The notes under the pieces are model-generated. The model made no database searches, was not told the origin of the DNA, and worked only from the letters and a program-made list of their open reading frames with translations. The position numbers were made by a program, and so were the translations under genes. Below, piece by piece: positions 22,712-34,681 of a DNA stretch of 64,000 nucleotides (positions are counted from its first letter, which is position 1; every line of letters starts with the position of its first letter). The stretch comes from Pseudopithomyces maydicus (taxonomy: Eukaryota > Ascomycota > Dothideomycetes > Pleosporales > Didymosphaeriaceae): assembly GCA_026873275.1 (NCBI GenBank), contig JANTUC010000001.1, positions 310,001-374,000 on the forward strand, written 5' to 3'.

Positions 22712-24568
22712 TTACATGTGATGATTCTCGGGCGATAAACTTGCTGGATCTATGGTGCCGAAAGAGACCAGATTCTGCATGTCGAAATCGTCACTGTGTT
22801 CTTCCAGTAGCGGAGACCGGAAGGGCATGTTGAGTGTCTGCTTCGCGTACATATCAGTCATCTGGAGCGCTTCCTCAGACATGCCGTTATCGTGAGACAT
22901 GGGATACACATCAGCTGAGCTGGAGCGACCGAACCCGCTCAATGGAGGAGACTGGTTTGCAATGATGGGATCCTGATGTCCCATCGCCGGCATAGGGGAT
23001 GTGGACGCAGCTGAATGTGGAGGAGGGCCCATAGGCGTATGGAGATACGGGGGAATATTGTACTGCTGACCGAAGGTAGATGCAGGTACGTTCTCTGTTC
23101 GCGGTCCTGAAGTGAAGAAAGCTGGTGTTCCGAACTCGGACGGCGAATTGGCTGTGGTAGCAGACATAGGATATTGACGGTAGTCCATTCCGTATCCAGC
23201 TGAGGTATCAATGCTTAGGTTAGGACCGATTGGACCAGGAGCGCTTTGGGGAACGGGTGCGAATATCTCTGGGTTAGATGGTGCGTAAGGTGAAGGTTCC
23301 GGCTGGATCAAGAACGACGGCATCGGATTGCGCAGAAGCGAAAAATCAACTGCTACGGGCACAGAGCGACTGCGTTGGCGCTTGTGACCGCGCGCTTGGA
23401 AACCTCCAGGCGCGAAAGGAGAATCATGGAACCCATGGCCCAAGTGGGGATGTTGCATGTGGTTTGGCTGTGAAGCGGGGCGGTGGTTGATTGGCGAGAC
23501 AGGCGCGGATACGGCGAGAGGGTTGTGATCGTAAATGTTGTGGCGGTTCTGGAACGACTCCAGGGAGACCAATTTGGCTAGTTGCCCACTGAGGACCTTT
23601 GGATGGCCACCGAGATGGTGCACCATCATTGTTGACGCCTGTTGCTCCTCTGTGAAATCGCCACACTGGAAGAACCCTCCAGAGCCAGATGAATCCATGA
23701 AGAAGTTCGGAGGGCGATTTAGCTCAACAATGAGACCTCCAGGTCGCTGGGAGGCACCCTCGGCGTTGCCATTCATATCTCCATTCTCCAGAGTAATGTT
23801 CTTGATGTACGAGAAAGGGTACTCAATCTTGTAGCCTGCTGAGTCATTGTTGATGTAGTATGTGACGCAGCACTTTTCGGGTGAATAAAAGATCACGAGA
23901 TCCATGGCGCTCTGGCCAACACGACGCCATGAGCCAATGCTCAAAGAGCGGCAGGCAAAATGGTGAATCACTAAAGGAGTTAGTCGCGACTCTTTGTGAT
24001 TCAACATGTTTCAGGGGGTTCGAAACTCACCGACTTTGGAAGAGCTGGTGTCCGTATTGAGCAGCATGCCACTGCCGTATGGGGCCATTGAGCCACCGGC
24101 GCGGCCAAGAAAGCTCGTGCCGATAGACTTGCCCGATTCCATTGCTTGAAGTGCCAGATACCGACGCATTGACTCTGGGATGTCATTGCAGTCGCCTCCG
24201 TCTTCAATGCTCTTCTTCGCAATGTTCTTTATTTTGGCGCGTCTAGACCGAGTTAGCGTACTGTCAAAGGACAGCGTCTTTCAACCGCAATCGTCTTACC
24301 TGTTCTGGAACCAGATCTGCACAGAGCGCTCTGTCATGTTGATCTCTTGGGCTATCCGCTCCCTGGTCGCAGCGGTCGGGGTGGGGTTCTTGTTGAATTC
24401 GAGCTCCAAGGTCACCAGCTGATCCTGCGTCGCCCTCTGGCGCTTCTGGTTCTTCTGCTGCTGTGTAAGGGTACTTTTTCGGGGCGGTCGACGCGGTGCC
24501 GAGTTGTGGGTGGGGGTGGAGATGGAAGCGGTGGGCGAGGCCATGGTGGTCTCCTCTGGTGACTGCAT
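22712..24568 (-). CDS. Homeobox transcription factor
   Basis: A nuclear regulator with a typical 60-residue homeodomain at residues ~40-97 (QKRQRATQDQLVTLELEFN ... ERSVQIWFQNRRAKIK); W86, F87, N89 and R90 are the recognition-helix residues. Introns at 24243-24299 and 23971-24030 give 579 aa with an intact frame. After the homeodomain comes a second conserved block (HHFACRSLSIGSWRRVGQSAMD, VIFYSPEKCCVTYYINN, GYKIEYPFSYIKNI) that probably forms a separate beta-rich domain found in these fungal proteins. The rest is Pro/Ser/Gln-rich and disordered (HMQHPHLGHGFHDSPFAP, FGQQYNIPPYLH). I chose ATG 24568; the frame is open a little further upstream without an ATG. Fungal homologues control development and stationary-phase or stress programmes; the target here is unknown. 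Confidence 0.92.
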
Positions 24569-26821
24569 GGTGGTCCTCGGCGGTGTGGTGTAGGATTTGA
24601 AGATAAAGGGCGACCGTGTGGTCGACTGGGGATCGTCGTAAGGCGTCGTGAAAAATAGTTCCAAGCTGGGGCGATGGATATCCGAATAGAGGCCGAGTCC
24701 TGAAGGCTACGGGGCGATGGGGCGTGGGTGCCGACGCTCGCGAGTCCTGTGCTCGAGTACACGATCCGGGCGCGCAATGAGGTGGGGATCAAGGAAAGAA
24801 GCTGCTACCCGGGAGCAGGTGTTCAAGTCGATCGGCCGGGGGCGATACTGGGGCAGGAGAAGTGGGTTGTAGGGATCCTAAGGAGTGGACGGCAGAGCCT
24901 AACGGGTGGGTGTGAAAGGAACGTGAGCGAGAGCCGAAAGGAGTGGCAGCTCGTCGCAGAAGCACAACAAAAAGGGAACGTCGAAGATCGCACCGGGTGA
25001 GGTCACGATGCGAAATCCGGCAGAGGAAGATCGGGCGGATGTAAATGAGTGACTTGGTGAGGGAAAGAAGGGGAGATTAGAGGAAGGGGCCCTCAAGCCA
25101 GCAGCGTAGGGGGAAAGCGCGAGTGGGCGCACTAGGCTCCTTCTGCTTCCGCTGGATGCGCCTTCCGGTCCGGGCGCATCCAAGCACAGAGACACCACAA
25201 CTAGGACCATTCTTAGCACATCGGCGAGCCACCGTTTGACGCCAGCGGCTTTCACGTGGGTTGCAGGTCTCAGAAGCCATTCCTGCGATGCTTTGTCGCC
25301 GCACAACGTTGCGCTGTGTCTGTTGAGCAGTGCCTGACAGCTGTGCTCGCCAGCAGGCGTGCAGCACGCGCTGCCCAGGGGGCCGTCTTTTTCGCACCGC
25401 TGAGTGGCAACAGGACGCCGCCGTCGGAGTCAGCCCTTGTCACCGCATCGCTGGGCGACAGGGTTGCGGGAGCGGTGCTTCGATGCCGTGTCAAGTTCGA
25501 TCCCAGACCTCAGGAGACTTCCGTCACGTCCTCCACCTACGGGTGCTGACCACGCGCCCTGACCATGGCAAAATGGCCGCCCAAATGGGAGTGCACACCG
25601 CGCACGGCCACTAGAAGCCACCTCTTCGTTCGAGAACACGCCCGGGCGGTGAAGGGCCGAGGGATTTCAGAGGCCCACCCCCTCGGTCTTGTTGCTCGAA
25701 CCGCCGTCTGTTGACCTCAGGCAGCGGAGTGGGTGGTGCAGGCGAGCCCGCCAAGTGATTCACGCCGGCACGCGCGACTCTGCCTCTGCTTGTGCATCAT
25801 GAGCCGCACGCACCGGGCACCCGAGCGGTTGTCCGTTGCTGACTCTGCGACAGATGTGCCCAGACGGCTACACGCTATGCCCGATCGCTATCGTGAGAAC
25901 AGTGCCCGAGTCGCCCCAGTCGCTGATCGCGCGGACGAAGCGAGACGAGAGACCGAGCGCTGACGCCGTTTCCGTTCCATCGTGCCCAATTGATAACCTT
26001 GCCCGCCCCAAAACACAACCAGTAAAAGCTTCACTGAAGAGGAAATATCAACGTCGTCGTCGAACACTCGGGTAGCGGCGCGACAGCGAACCAGCGAACT
26101 AGTGTCGCGTCGCATAAACCTGTTAATACGTAGTACGCGCTATCGTCCCCCGTGCCTGGCTGAACCCTAACGCAAGGCTCATTCGCCAGCGCTGCAACCC
26201 GTACCCCAGCCGTACCTGGTTCCTGGCGTTCGTCTTCTCGCACCAACAGCTGTGGCTGCTCGTCACGACCATCAGCCTTGACCCCCACCCGCATGCAATG
26301 CCGTTCCCTGCCCTCCGACTTGGCCCCACTGCTGCCAGGGAAAAGGTCTGGAACGGATTGGTGCAGTATGTTGTGCCGCGTAATGTGACGCCCGGATATC
26401 AGGCACTGCGAACGCGGCCCCCCAAGGTGCATCCCGGGCTTTCAGACCCCTCCAGCACTTGTTTCAGCAAATGGCCCCCGCAAAGATCCCACCGTCGACG
26501 CACGAGTGACCGCACGCTACAAACGCCGGGATCCCACTGTCTGCAGTGTCCAGATCAGACTATGATGCAAGGGACCGGTGTACATTCTGGCGGGTTAGGC
26601 ACCCAAAAAGAATCTCATGCAGTCTCCTTTCGAAAGACCTCGCACGAGCGCGCCGGGAGTGGATATACCACTATACGCAGAGCGCATTTTCTGGCAGCGT
26701 GTGAGGCGGATGGCTGGCTTGCGCCGGCTTTTACTAAAAGCATCTCCTGATGTCGGTCACGACATGCCATGGTTGTGCAATGCCGACAGGCGACGGCCCG
26801 ACGACGTGGGCGCGTTTTCGT
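24569..26821. other. Homeobox-gene upstream region and mdm10 3' flank
   Basis: About 2.25 kb, GC-rich, with many shadow open frames and no recognisable protein. A regulatory gene with a long promoter and leader fits this space. No tRNA, rRNA or transposon sequence recognised. Confidence 0.55.
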
Positions 26822-28108
26822 TCACGATGAATATTGCAGCTCGATTCCAACGGCTCGGAATACTTGCTCCCTCTTTTTGAGATCGAGGCTTGCGCCAAGA
26901 GTGAACAGCAGCTCTTTGATCCTCCCTCCCACAGCACTCCAATGCGCCAATCCTGGTCAACACGGGCTTTTAGAATGCCAGAAACATCGTCGTCGGGTGC
27001 AGGCGTTGGGCCTTTCCAATCCGGGCGCAGTTTCTTAACCGCCCATTCGACGTCTGTGTTTCGGCGGCGTCGCCACAATTCGCAGCCGAGCTGCAGCTCG
27101 CTCTCATAGGAGTAGAAGTTGAAATCGAAGCGAGAGCATAGCGCGAGGTTGGGGCCCGCTTTAACCGCATATGTGGAAGACAGGTTCCCCATCAACGGGT
27201 TCAGAGTGAGCGTCATAGTGTAAGGGAAGCCGGTGTGGGCAGGCAAGGTGGTAAACCGTAAGCCGGTACTTATTCCACCACTCTTGTTCAGCACTCCGTA
27301 GTATAGTTCGGCTCCAGCACTGAAACGGCCATGCGTAGGTTCGGACACGTGCTGACCGGTTTTGGGATCCATAGGCGCGAGTCTGGGGTCGGCGCCAAAG
27401 TTGTAGAGCCCACGCAACCCAATCAGTGCCGAGTCAGTGCTGTACATGTACTCGGTACTGTATTTGCCGAAGTCGTTCTGCAGCAGTGTGAGGATAGTGC
27501 CGCCGTTGTTGAGGTTTGAGTCGCTGACTGCGTTGATGCGCAGCTGTCGCGTGGGTGTCAGGCGACGGAGGTACAATGCCTCGAGCCTAGATTGTGGGAG
27601 GAATATGCGTCCGTAGAGGAGGGTGTCTGCACGACGGGTTATCATCCATGAGCAGCAAGTCGGGCTGGCGAGGCCTACTTCTGCGGTCTATACGTTTCCC
27701 ATTGTGCCAGATTTCCCACCACCACTCATCATCGGGACGACGCAGCTCTCGTAGCTGTCTGTAGCCTCGGATTACATTGTGCAGGTCGAGCTCGGAGCTC
27801 TTCAGTTTCCGCTGCAGCGGCAGGGACGAATACAGGTAAGACACAGAGCCATCGACAACTCCCACGTTACCCAGGGTGTACGAGGTGGCAAAGTTGGGGG
27901 CTGCAAGTGACGATATCTGCAGTCGGAGGCCTCTGGGCGTCTGGAAGTCGAGCAATGCTGGTGTCCTGGGTCAGATGGGGGTTGCAGTGAAGACATGCAC
28001 GCGAGACGTACCGCGGGCAGTCGCATTCAGGGTTCCATACGAGTTGTCTAGGTTCCAGTGCGAAGCTTCGTAGAAGGCATGCTGCACATTCTCCATGAAG
28101 TCCAACAT
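26822..28108 (-). CDS. mdm10: Mdm10, ERMES/SAM mitochondrial outer-membrane beta-barrel (1-nt frameshift near C-terminus)
   Basis: Mdm10 anchors the ER-mitochondria encounter structure and assists the SAM complex in beta-barrel assembly. It starts MLDFMENVQHAFYEASHWN at 28108. Introns at 27958-28011 and 27627-27678 link LLDFQTPRGLRLQ to YRQLRELRRPDDEWWWEIWH and TLLYGRIFLPQSRLEALYLRR. The barrel continues to DWRIGVLWEG. There the frame breaks: the expected RIKELLFTLGASLDLKK and the terminal ELQYSS plus stop lie in the next frame with no gap, so no intron can explain it. The coding length is one base short of a multiple of three. One extra G in the GGG at 26924-26926 (minus strand) would yield a normal 393-aa protein. 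As given, the last ~40 residues are scrambled and translation runs on to ~26734. Confidence 0.95.
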
Positions 28109-28303
28109 GTCTGTCCGCGTGGCTTCATGCTCATGAATGGGATGTGCTGGTCGAGCTCCAGGTGCCTGAGCTAGCTTGAACCTCGGTCGTCCGCCAAGAC
28201 GCCGCTCGCCTACCCTGCCAGTCCCCGCCAAAAATACCGCCTCCGAACTTTTTTCTGTGCATCGCAAATCGATAAGCACCACCACGCCGAAAACACCACC
28301 ACC
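28109..28303. promoter_or_regulatory. Compact divergent promoter of mdm10 and mrt4
   Basis: Only 195 bp separate the start codons of these two housekeeping genes, so both promoters and leaders overlap. No TATA box is visible, as is usual for constitutive genes. Confidence 0.6.
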
Positions 28304-29066
28304 ATGCCTAAATCGAAGCGCGCCAGAGTCGTTCACCTGTCCCAGACGGACAAGAAGGGCAAGGAGCTGTCGCAGAAGCTCTTTGCCAATGTCCAGGAGG
28401 CCGCCGACAACTTCCAGCATATTTTTGTCTTCGCAGTCGAGAACATGCGCAACTCGTACCTGAAGGAAGTGCGCGCCGAATTCTCCGACAGCAGGTACGC
28501 CGCTATTCTTTGCATCGCCCCTTGGACCGTGAATTGACCCGTGTCGCAGGATATTCTTTGGCAAGACCAAGGTCATGGCGAAGGCGCTCGGCCAGACACC
28601 CGCCGAAGAGCACCTCACCAACCTTTCCCAATTGTCGCCCTACTTGCAGGGCAATGTTGGCCTTTTCTTCACCAACCGCGAACCTTCTGATATTCTCGAG
28701 TACTTCGCCGCCTACTCGCAAACCGACTTCGCACGCGCCGGCGTTACGGCCAACCAGACCTTCACAGTGCCTGCAGGCGTTGTATACTCAACCGGCGGTC
28801 AACAGTCTGCCGAGGACGATGTAGCACTTCCGCACAGCCAGGAGACAACCATAAGAAAATGGGGCATGCCCACGAAGCTCGAGAAGGGCAAGGTCATCCT
28901 CGACGCACCTTACACAGTCTGCAAGGAGGGACAGGTTCTCAACAGCCACCAGACGGCGCTGTTGAAGCTGTTCGGCGTTGCCATGGCCGACTTCAAGGTT
29001 GAAATGAAGGCTTACTACTCGTCCGCCAAGGAAGCCGTCACCGAAGTGGACGCTATGGAGGAGTAA
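28304..29066 (+). CDS. mrt4: Mrt4, 60S ribosome assembly factor (P0-like)
   Basis: A nucleolar L10/P0-like protein that occupies the P0 site on 25S rRNA during late pre-60S assembly before exchange for P0. It begins MPKSKRARVVHLSQTDKKG. One intron at 28495-28549 splits an Arg codon (DSR to IFFGKTKVMAKALG). The 235-aa product has the Mrt4 hallmarks FVFAVENMRNSYLKEVR, LTNLSQLSPYLQGNVGLFFTN, and the insertion-domain region KWGMPTKLEKGKVIL...VCKEGQVL. It lacks the acidic P0 C-terminal tail, which separates it from P0. The frame is intact and the length normal. Confidence 0.95.
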
Positions 29067-31721
29067 TTCAAGCTTGCTTCAAAAGCAATACAAAAAGCAT
29101 TTGCACGGTGTTTTGGCGCAGGTTTGGGAACAATCTGAACTATACTACGGCCACTATGGCACGTCGCGAGTACAATATACCCCTTTTAAGAGGTTCTCCG
29201 TCTTTCGCTCCCGCTCTCATGCTGAATAAACGTCCGCGTATTCACAGCAGATGTTTTGTGGTAATGAACATGATCGGAAGCCTAAGAAGTCCAAACAGAT
29301 GTGTTGTACCAGCTCAAACGACTAGGTACTGCATCGACCGATGGCTCAGCTCTCGCGTATTAAATCTTCTTAGATGCCATCTCTCTGGTATCTAAAACCG
29401 TTAGCACGCTTCAACTTCTTCTCACGTGTTTATTGCGCTTACTCGTAAAGCATACTTACAGCGCAGCACCTCAAATAGTTAACGTTCCAATAAATACATT
29501 CCACCCGAACTCGTTTACTGCGTCTGCTTTCTCATTCGAAATCAATGGTGCCATGTATTACGGGCCTAAAGGAAGAAAAAAGCAAAGCTGGAGTGCATGA
29601 GTCCGCCATGATTCCCATACAAAAAATTCTGAAATGCAGGATAATGCGTGATATATATACAACTGCTGGGCAGTTCAGATACAAGAGGTTGATATCTCAA
29701 TGGTCATAATAAGATCTAGTAGGGAGAAGGAGGTGTACTTGCACTTGCTGTAATTGGTAAAGGTGCAGTAGATGGCGGAGGACGTGAAACTGCTCCTGAC
29801 CTGTCATCGTTCTTACAGATTGTGTTCCAAGTGTGAAGGTGACTATGTTACTTCTTCCGCATCGTGCATAGCTCTCATTGTATCACGATCTCCAGCAGGA
29901 GCACATGCGTTCGTCATCTTCCTCCTCGGAAGGTAACCATCAACACTCCTTTCACGTAGTGGCACGGCCATTGCGTATACGAGTATAAAAAGGGGCAACC
30001 AAACGTCCTGAATACGCCGCTCCAGGAACGAATACGATGCATACGCATTAGACGAGAATCACAGTAATGCCGCTGTCAACGTCAGTTGGCGAAACAGTTA
30101 CACCCAGATGACATGGGACGCTAACATCACTAGCAGCACTCCACATCTACAGTCCTTCTGTTCTTTCTAAAATTACGGATTCATGCGACCAAGCTCGCGG
30201 TCAATGTTCATGTATGTGAAGCACGCCACTTCTATGCCTCCTGTTGGTGCCTTCAATCATTTATCTGAAGAGGCCTGAGTTTGCAAGGGGGCGCCAGAGC
30301 GTTTTCTGTCAGGCATTTCACACCGATTGCAATGATCAGGTTAACCCTGCTACATGCTTACAATTGGAGTTACTGGGCGGCGAAGAATTCTGAATGTGAA
30401 GAAGCCCGACAAAATTGCTATGATATCCCTTGAAGAGCATGCCCCATATGAGCTCTGGTCTACATCAAAGCATGGTAATCATTGAGTATGCAATTTATTG
30501 GGGCGGTTGACTGCAAAGTTACATCTGGAGCTTCCACAGCTGTAATACTAGACGTTCGCCGGCTCTCATGAGTATATCCAGAGTATGCTAGGACATGTAG
30601 AGTTTGTGCTGTCTTAGGTTAGTGTGATACCACAGGACCTACTCTGTACCCGGCGGTAATCATCCAATTTGTACCCACCAGTTTGGTTGGCCGATGAGTA
30701 CCACAGAGACGGGTGGTTGCACCAAGTGTCTATAACATGTCTACGGTGTCACAGGTGCACGACTCTAAAGCACAAATACCACCATCGCCACTGAGGGGAT
30801 GTGTTCATCCCTCCCAGGTACCCCTTGATTCAACGTGTCTGCTCATGTTGGTCCTGTTGTGGGTTCCAAGACCGATGACCTTGGTGATGACGCCCGCAGA
30901 ATTCGAAAGAGGGAGAGGATACCATTGTCCAGATTGGTGTGATGGGGGTCTTCAGCCGCACGCAGCTGGCCTGAAAGTTACTCTAACTCGTGGAATTGGG
31001 GTTGTTGCTGCATCAGTAGTGCGTGGTATAAACAGTCCATGTGTCTCCGTGTGATTGATATTCCCCTATCATTTCAAAAAAATACTTGAGCAAAATCAAT
31101 TCATCTGGTTCGGCCAAACTTTTTTTTTTTTTGCTTTCAGAAGGGAGTATCGGTGAGAGCTGGAGCTAACGTCCAGCTCTACAGAGATCGGCCGATCGTC
31201 GCACGCAGTCATGCCATTTCTCACAAGTGCGTGCCGCTGTCATGGTGGACCGGGGACAGCGCGCCTCGTGCAGCCGAACAGCAACTCGACGATAGCCGGC
31301 GTATCCTCGATGGAGGTGCAAGCAGACAAGGCTGGATGATGTCAGAAGCAATCTCCCACGTGCTTGACCACAGCAAGTGTGCTTTAGTCCATCTCGCGCA
31401 GACGCGACGGTGGCCGGGCCGAGCATGGGAGCTAGGATGGCACGATGCACAATGGTGAAAAGTGCCGTGGCCCAGGCTTCAGTCGGCCTCTTCGCTTCTT
31501 GGGCGATGATGGGAGCGCACATGGTTCAGTGCGTTGCATTCTTCCGAAGCATCCGACGTCTGGGACGTTGGTAAGCTGGCAAAAGACCATTGACCACTTG
31601 CATGTCACGCTGTCAGAAACGAACGATGGAACGGCCCAATGCGGCAGGGCGTCAGTGGCTGGTCTGGCGGCTCGCGCTGTGCTGGAGGACAGGGCGGCAC
31701 CGGGCGGAAGGCGTGCATGTG

Positions 31722-31772
31722 GGCGTGGACGGGGACGGGGACGGTGACGAGGGCGAGGACGGGGACGGAAGT
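31722..31772 (+). repeat. GGGGAC/GAGGAC-type short tandem repeat
   Basis: Imperfect 6-nt units (GGACGG, GGACGG, GGTGAC, GAGGAC, GGGGAC) are arrayed in the GC-rich region upstream of lcb2. It is probably simple-sequence expansion with G-run character. Confidence 0.7.
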
Positions 31773-32379
31773 TGGGGGAAAGGCCCGCAGAGATCAGGTC
31801 CCACGGTTGCTTTGTTGACGATGCACGCTCACTGCAGGGCGAGGCGGTTCAAAGGCTGGAGAGCTGGGCTGGGCTCGGATCCGGCTAAGCGTGCGGCCGA
31901 CGCTTGTCAGGCACAAGGAGCCCCTGATCGGCTCGTGTGTGGCGACGGGGAGCATCTCATTTTACATGCCCAACCATCATAAATTTGTGCTCTAGCTGAT
32001 AAGGCGTGTGCCCCTGGCTGCAACTTCTCGGTCGCTCTTTTTGCCCTCGGTGACTTTGCGCGACCTTCCACCACGGCCCTTTTTTTCACATCGTGCACGC
32101 ACAAGTACGTCAAGCGTTTGACTGTGCTTGGCGAGTTGTCAGGGTGCAAAGGGTCGTAGTCGTCAATCGGCAATCCAGCGCCACGGACGAGACTGTTTGG
32201 CCTGTACTGTGCAGCACTGAGCCCATCCGTGGAGATCCAACGAGCTGTCCAGCGTCCTCGCAGCAGCCTCCGAGTATGTTCATACCCGCATCCACGCGTT
32301 CCTGCCTCGCCCCATCCGCGAGCTCCGCGCTCTTTCCGGTGGTCCCCGGTGTGGGTGCTCGCACGCCTGCATTGCATGC

Positions 32380-32501
32380 TGCAGCAGCAGTAACAACAGC
32401 AACGGCGGCAGCAGCAGCGCTGGATAACCCCAGCAACCACCACCACCACCTCCTCCTCCTCCTCCTCCTCCTCCTCCTCCTCCTCCTCCTCTTCCTCCTT
32501 C
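32380..32501 (+). repeat. CAG and CTC trinucleotide microsatellites in the lcb2 leader
   Basis: A GCAGCAGCAG-type tract (with AAC and GGC variants) is followed by ACC units and then about 15 consecutive TCC/CTC units ending near 32490. It lies 180-300 bp before the lcb2 ATG, in the presumed 5' leader. The open frames it creates on both strands are homopolymeric artefacts. Confidence 0.9.
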
Positions 32502-32680
32502 TCTGCCGCTGCCGCCCGCCCGCCCGCCTATACAGTCCCGTGCCCGCCGGTCTGCTAACTTCCCGCCCAGCCAGCTCCCACCTCGCCGCATACCTCCAAC
32601 GGTCCTCCGCCCACAGAGACCGTCTGCACGAGCACCAATTCCTCGCGGTAGCCACCCGACGCCTCGCATAACCGTCTGCC

Positions 32681-34681
32681 ATGCCTGCTCGAAGCATCAA
32701 CCCGTTCGCGACCGTATCCTCATCTCCCACCCCTTCCCTCGACGCTCTCAACGAGAAGAAGGAGCAGCCACGACGCTCCTCCTTCACCAAAGGCAACAAG
32801 TTCACATCGCTGTTCGGCGGCAACACGCCTCGTACACGCAGCGAGGCTACCGCTCTGCGCGAGGCCATCGTCGCGCAGCAGCAGGCCCTGTTGGACAACC
32901 CCTCGCCGCCCCAGCAGATCAACACCGCTTCCATCTCCCTCCCCACCATCAATCTTACCACGGCGACCGGCGAGAAGATGCCCACCGAACCCAAGACCCT
33001 CTTCAATCCCGAAGAACAGCGCCGGAAAGCGAGGGCCGACGCCCAATTCGGTCCCTTGGGCTCGCAGAAGCACCGCTACACCAGCACCTTCGAGGGCGAA
33101 TTCGGAAACCCCATAGAAGATGAACCGCCCTATTACTTTCTGCTCACCACCTATATCAGCTACCTAATTCTAATCGTTTTTGGACATGTTCGCGACTTCT
33201 TTGGCAAGCGCTTCAGGGCTGCTCACTACAGCCATTTGGCCGAGAGAGATGGATACGCACCGCTAAACAGCGATTTTGATAACTTCTACACCCGACGACT
33301 GAAGATGAGGATCAACGACTGCTTCTCGCGACCAACCACTGGTGTCCCTGGCCGATTCATCACCTTGCTCGACCGCAAGTCTGACGACGGCAACAACACC
33401 TTCAAACTCCTGGGCACCACCACCGAAACTCTGAACATGAGCTCGTACAACTACCTCGGTTTCGCACAGTCTGAGGGACCCTGCGCCGATGCTGCTGAGC
33501 AGGCTGTTCGTAAATACGGAGTCACCATGGCCAGCTCGCGCGCTGATGCCGGTACCTCTGAATTGACTGTCGAGGTTGAGGATTTGATTGCTCGTTTCGT
33601 TGGCAAGCCTGCCTCGATGGTATTCTCCATGGGTTTCGTCACCAATGCTACGGCTTTCTCCACCTTGATTGGTAAGGGCTGCCTGATGCTTTCGGATGAA
33701 TTGAACCACTCCTCAATTCGATTCGGCGCTCGTCTCTCCGGCTCCATGATTAAGATGTTCAAGCACAACGACATGAGGGATCTGGAGCGTCTGCTTCGAG
33801 AAGCCATCTCGCAAGGGCAGCCCCGCACCCACCGCCCGTGGAAGAAGATTTTGGTCACCGTCGAAGGTCTCTACTCTATGGAAGGTACCATGTGCAATCT
33901 CCCTGCGCTCATTGACCTCAAGAAGAAGTACAAGTTCAACCTATTTGTTGACGAGGCTCACTCTGTTGGTGCCGTCGGCCCACGTGGACGCGGTGTATGC
34001 GACTACTTTGGCATCGATCCCGCCGAAGTCGACATTCTCATGGGCACCCTCACTAAGTCATTCGGCGCTAATGGCGGTTATCTCGCGGCTGACAAGGCCA
34101 TCATCGATAAGCTACGGACACAGAATGCTGCGATGATGTTTGCCGAGTCACCAACACCACCTGTCTTGGTCCAAATTGCCTCCTCCCTTCGTATCATTAG
34201 CGGTGAATTGGTGCCTGGTCAAGGTCAAGAACGTCTGCAGCGCCTGGCTTTCAACTCCAGGTATCTCCGACTTGGCCTCAAGCGTCTGGGCTACATTGTC
34301 TACGGCCACGATGACTCGCCCATCATCCCCGTCATGCTCTACAACCCCGCCAAAATGCCTGCCTTCTCCCACGAGATGTTGAAACGCAAGATTTCAGTTG
34401 TCGTGGTCGGTTACCCAGCCACACCCCTGGTTTCTTCAAGAGCACGTTTCTGCATATCAGCAGCTCATACTAAGGATGATCTCGACCGTATGCTCGCAGC
34501 TTGCGACGAGGTTGGTGAGTTGCTGCAGCTCAAGTTCAGCAGCGGCGTCGCTGGTGGTGCAACCCCTGAGGAACTAGCTTCACAAGAGAAGGACGGCGTG
34601 AGCATCATCAAGCCCCCCAGGTGGAGGCTTTCCGATGTCATCGAACGAGGTGTTGAGGATGTGCAGGTCCTGCTTCGGTAG
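32681..34681 (+). CDS. lcb2: Serine palmitoyltransferase subunit 2
   Basis: The PLP-dependent catalytic subunit of the ER enzyme that condenses serine and palmitoyl-CoA to 3-ketosphinganine, the first step of sphingolipid synthesis; it works with Lcb1. Intronless, 666 aa. The N-terminal ~130 residues are a Ser/Pro/Gln-rich, probably cytosolic extension. A membrane segment YYFLLTTYISYLILIVFGHV follows. The aminotransferase fold contains SSYNYLGFAQ, the cofactor Asp/His motif DEAHSVGAVGPRGRG, and the PLP Schiff-base lysine in TLTKSFGANGGY (Lys459). The start is the ATG in GCCATGCC context at 32681, the first ATG in that frame. The leader is unusually long and repeat-rich. Confidence 0.97.
   Translation: MPARSINPFATVSSSPTPSLDALNEKKEQPRRSSFTKGNKFTSLFGGNTPRTRSEATALREAIVAQQQALLDNPSPPQQINTASISLPTINLTTATGEKMPTEPKTLFNPEEQRRKARADAQFGPLGSQKHRYTSTFEGEFGNPIEDEPPYYFLLTTYISYLILIVFGHVRDFFGKRFRAAHYSHLAERDGYAPLNSDFDNFYTRRLKMRINDCFSRPTTGVPGRFITLLDRKSDDGNNTFKLLGTTTETLNMSSYNYLGFAQSEGPCADAAEQAVRKYGVTMASSRADAGTSELTVEVEDLIARFVGKPASMVFSMGFVTNATAFSTLIGKGCLMLSDELNHSSIRFGARLSGSMIKMFKHNDMRDLERLLREAISQGQPRTHRPWKKILVTVEGLYSMEGTMCNLPALIDLKKKYKFNLFVDEAHSVGAVGPRGRGVCDYFGIDPAEVDILMGTLTKSFGANGGYLAADKAIIDKLRTQNAAMMFAESPTPPVLVQIASSLRIISGELVPGQGQERLQRLAFNSRYLRLGLKRLGYIVYGHDDSPIIPVMLYNPAKMPAFSHEMLKRKISVVVVGYPATPLVSSRARFCISAAHTKDDLDRMLAACDEVGELLQLKFSSGVAGGATPEELASQEKDGVSIIKPPRWRLSDVIERGVEDVQVLLR

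Larger units (their letters stand above)
29067..32680. other. Long gene-free stretch including the lcb2 leader
   Basis: About 3.6 kb. From 29067 to ~31140 the sequence is AT-moderate with many stops; the frames at 30713 and 31153 lack any signature. A T13 run lies at 31120-31132. From ~31140 the composition becomes GC-rich and contains simple repeats (GGGGAC-like at ~31727-31770, CAG and CTC runs at ~32380-32500). It probably holds the promoter and long leader of lcb2. No transposon remnant recognised. Confidence 0.55.

Noticed and set aside
24001..24030. GGTTCGAAAC as a possible tRNA B box
   Set aside because: It lies inside a well-supported homeobox-gene intron and no A box or acceptor-stem pairing was found nearby.
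30713..31054. 113-codon plus-strand open frame
   Set aside because: No domain, no splice partners, and its only ATG context is a chance run in a gene-free stretch.
32110..33006. 298-codon minus-strand open frame overlapping lcb2 start and leader
   Set aside because: It is produced by the CTC microsatellite (poly-Arg/Gly/Trp) and by the antisense of lcb2; not a real protein.
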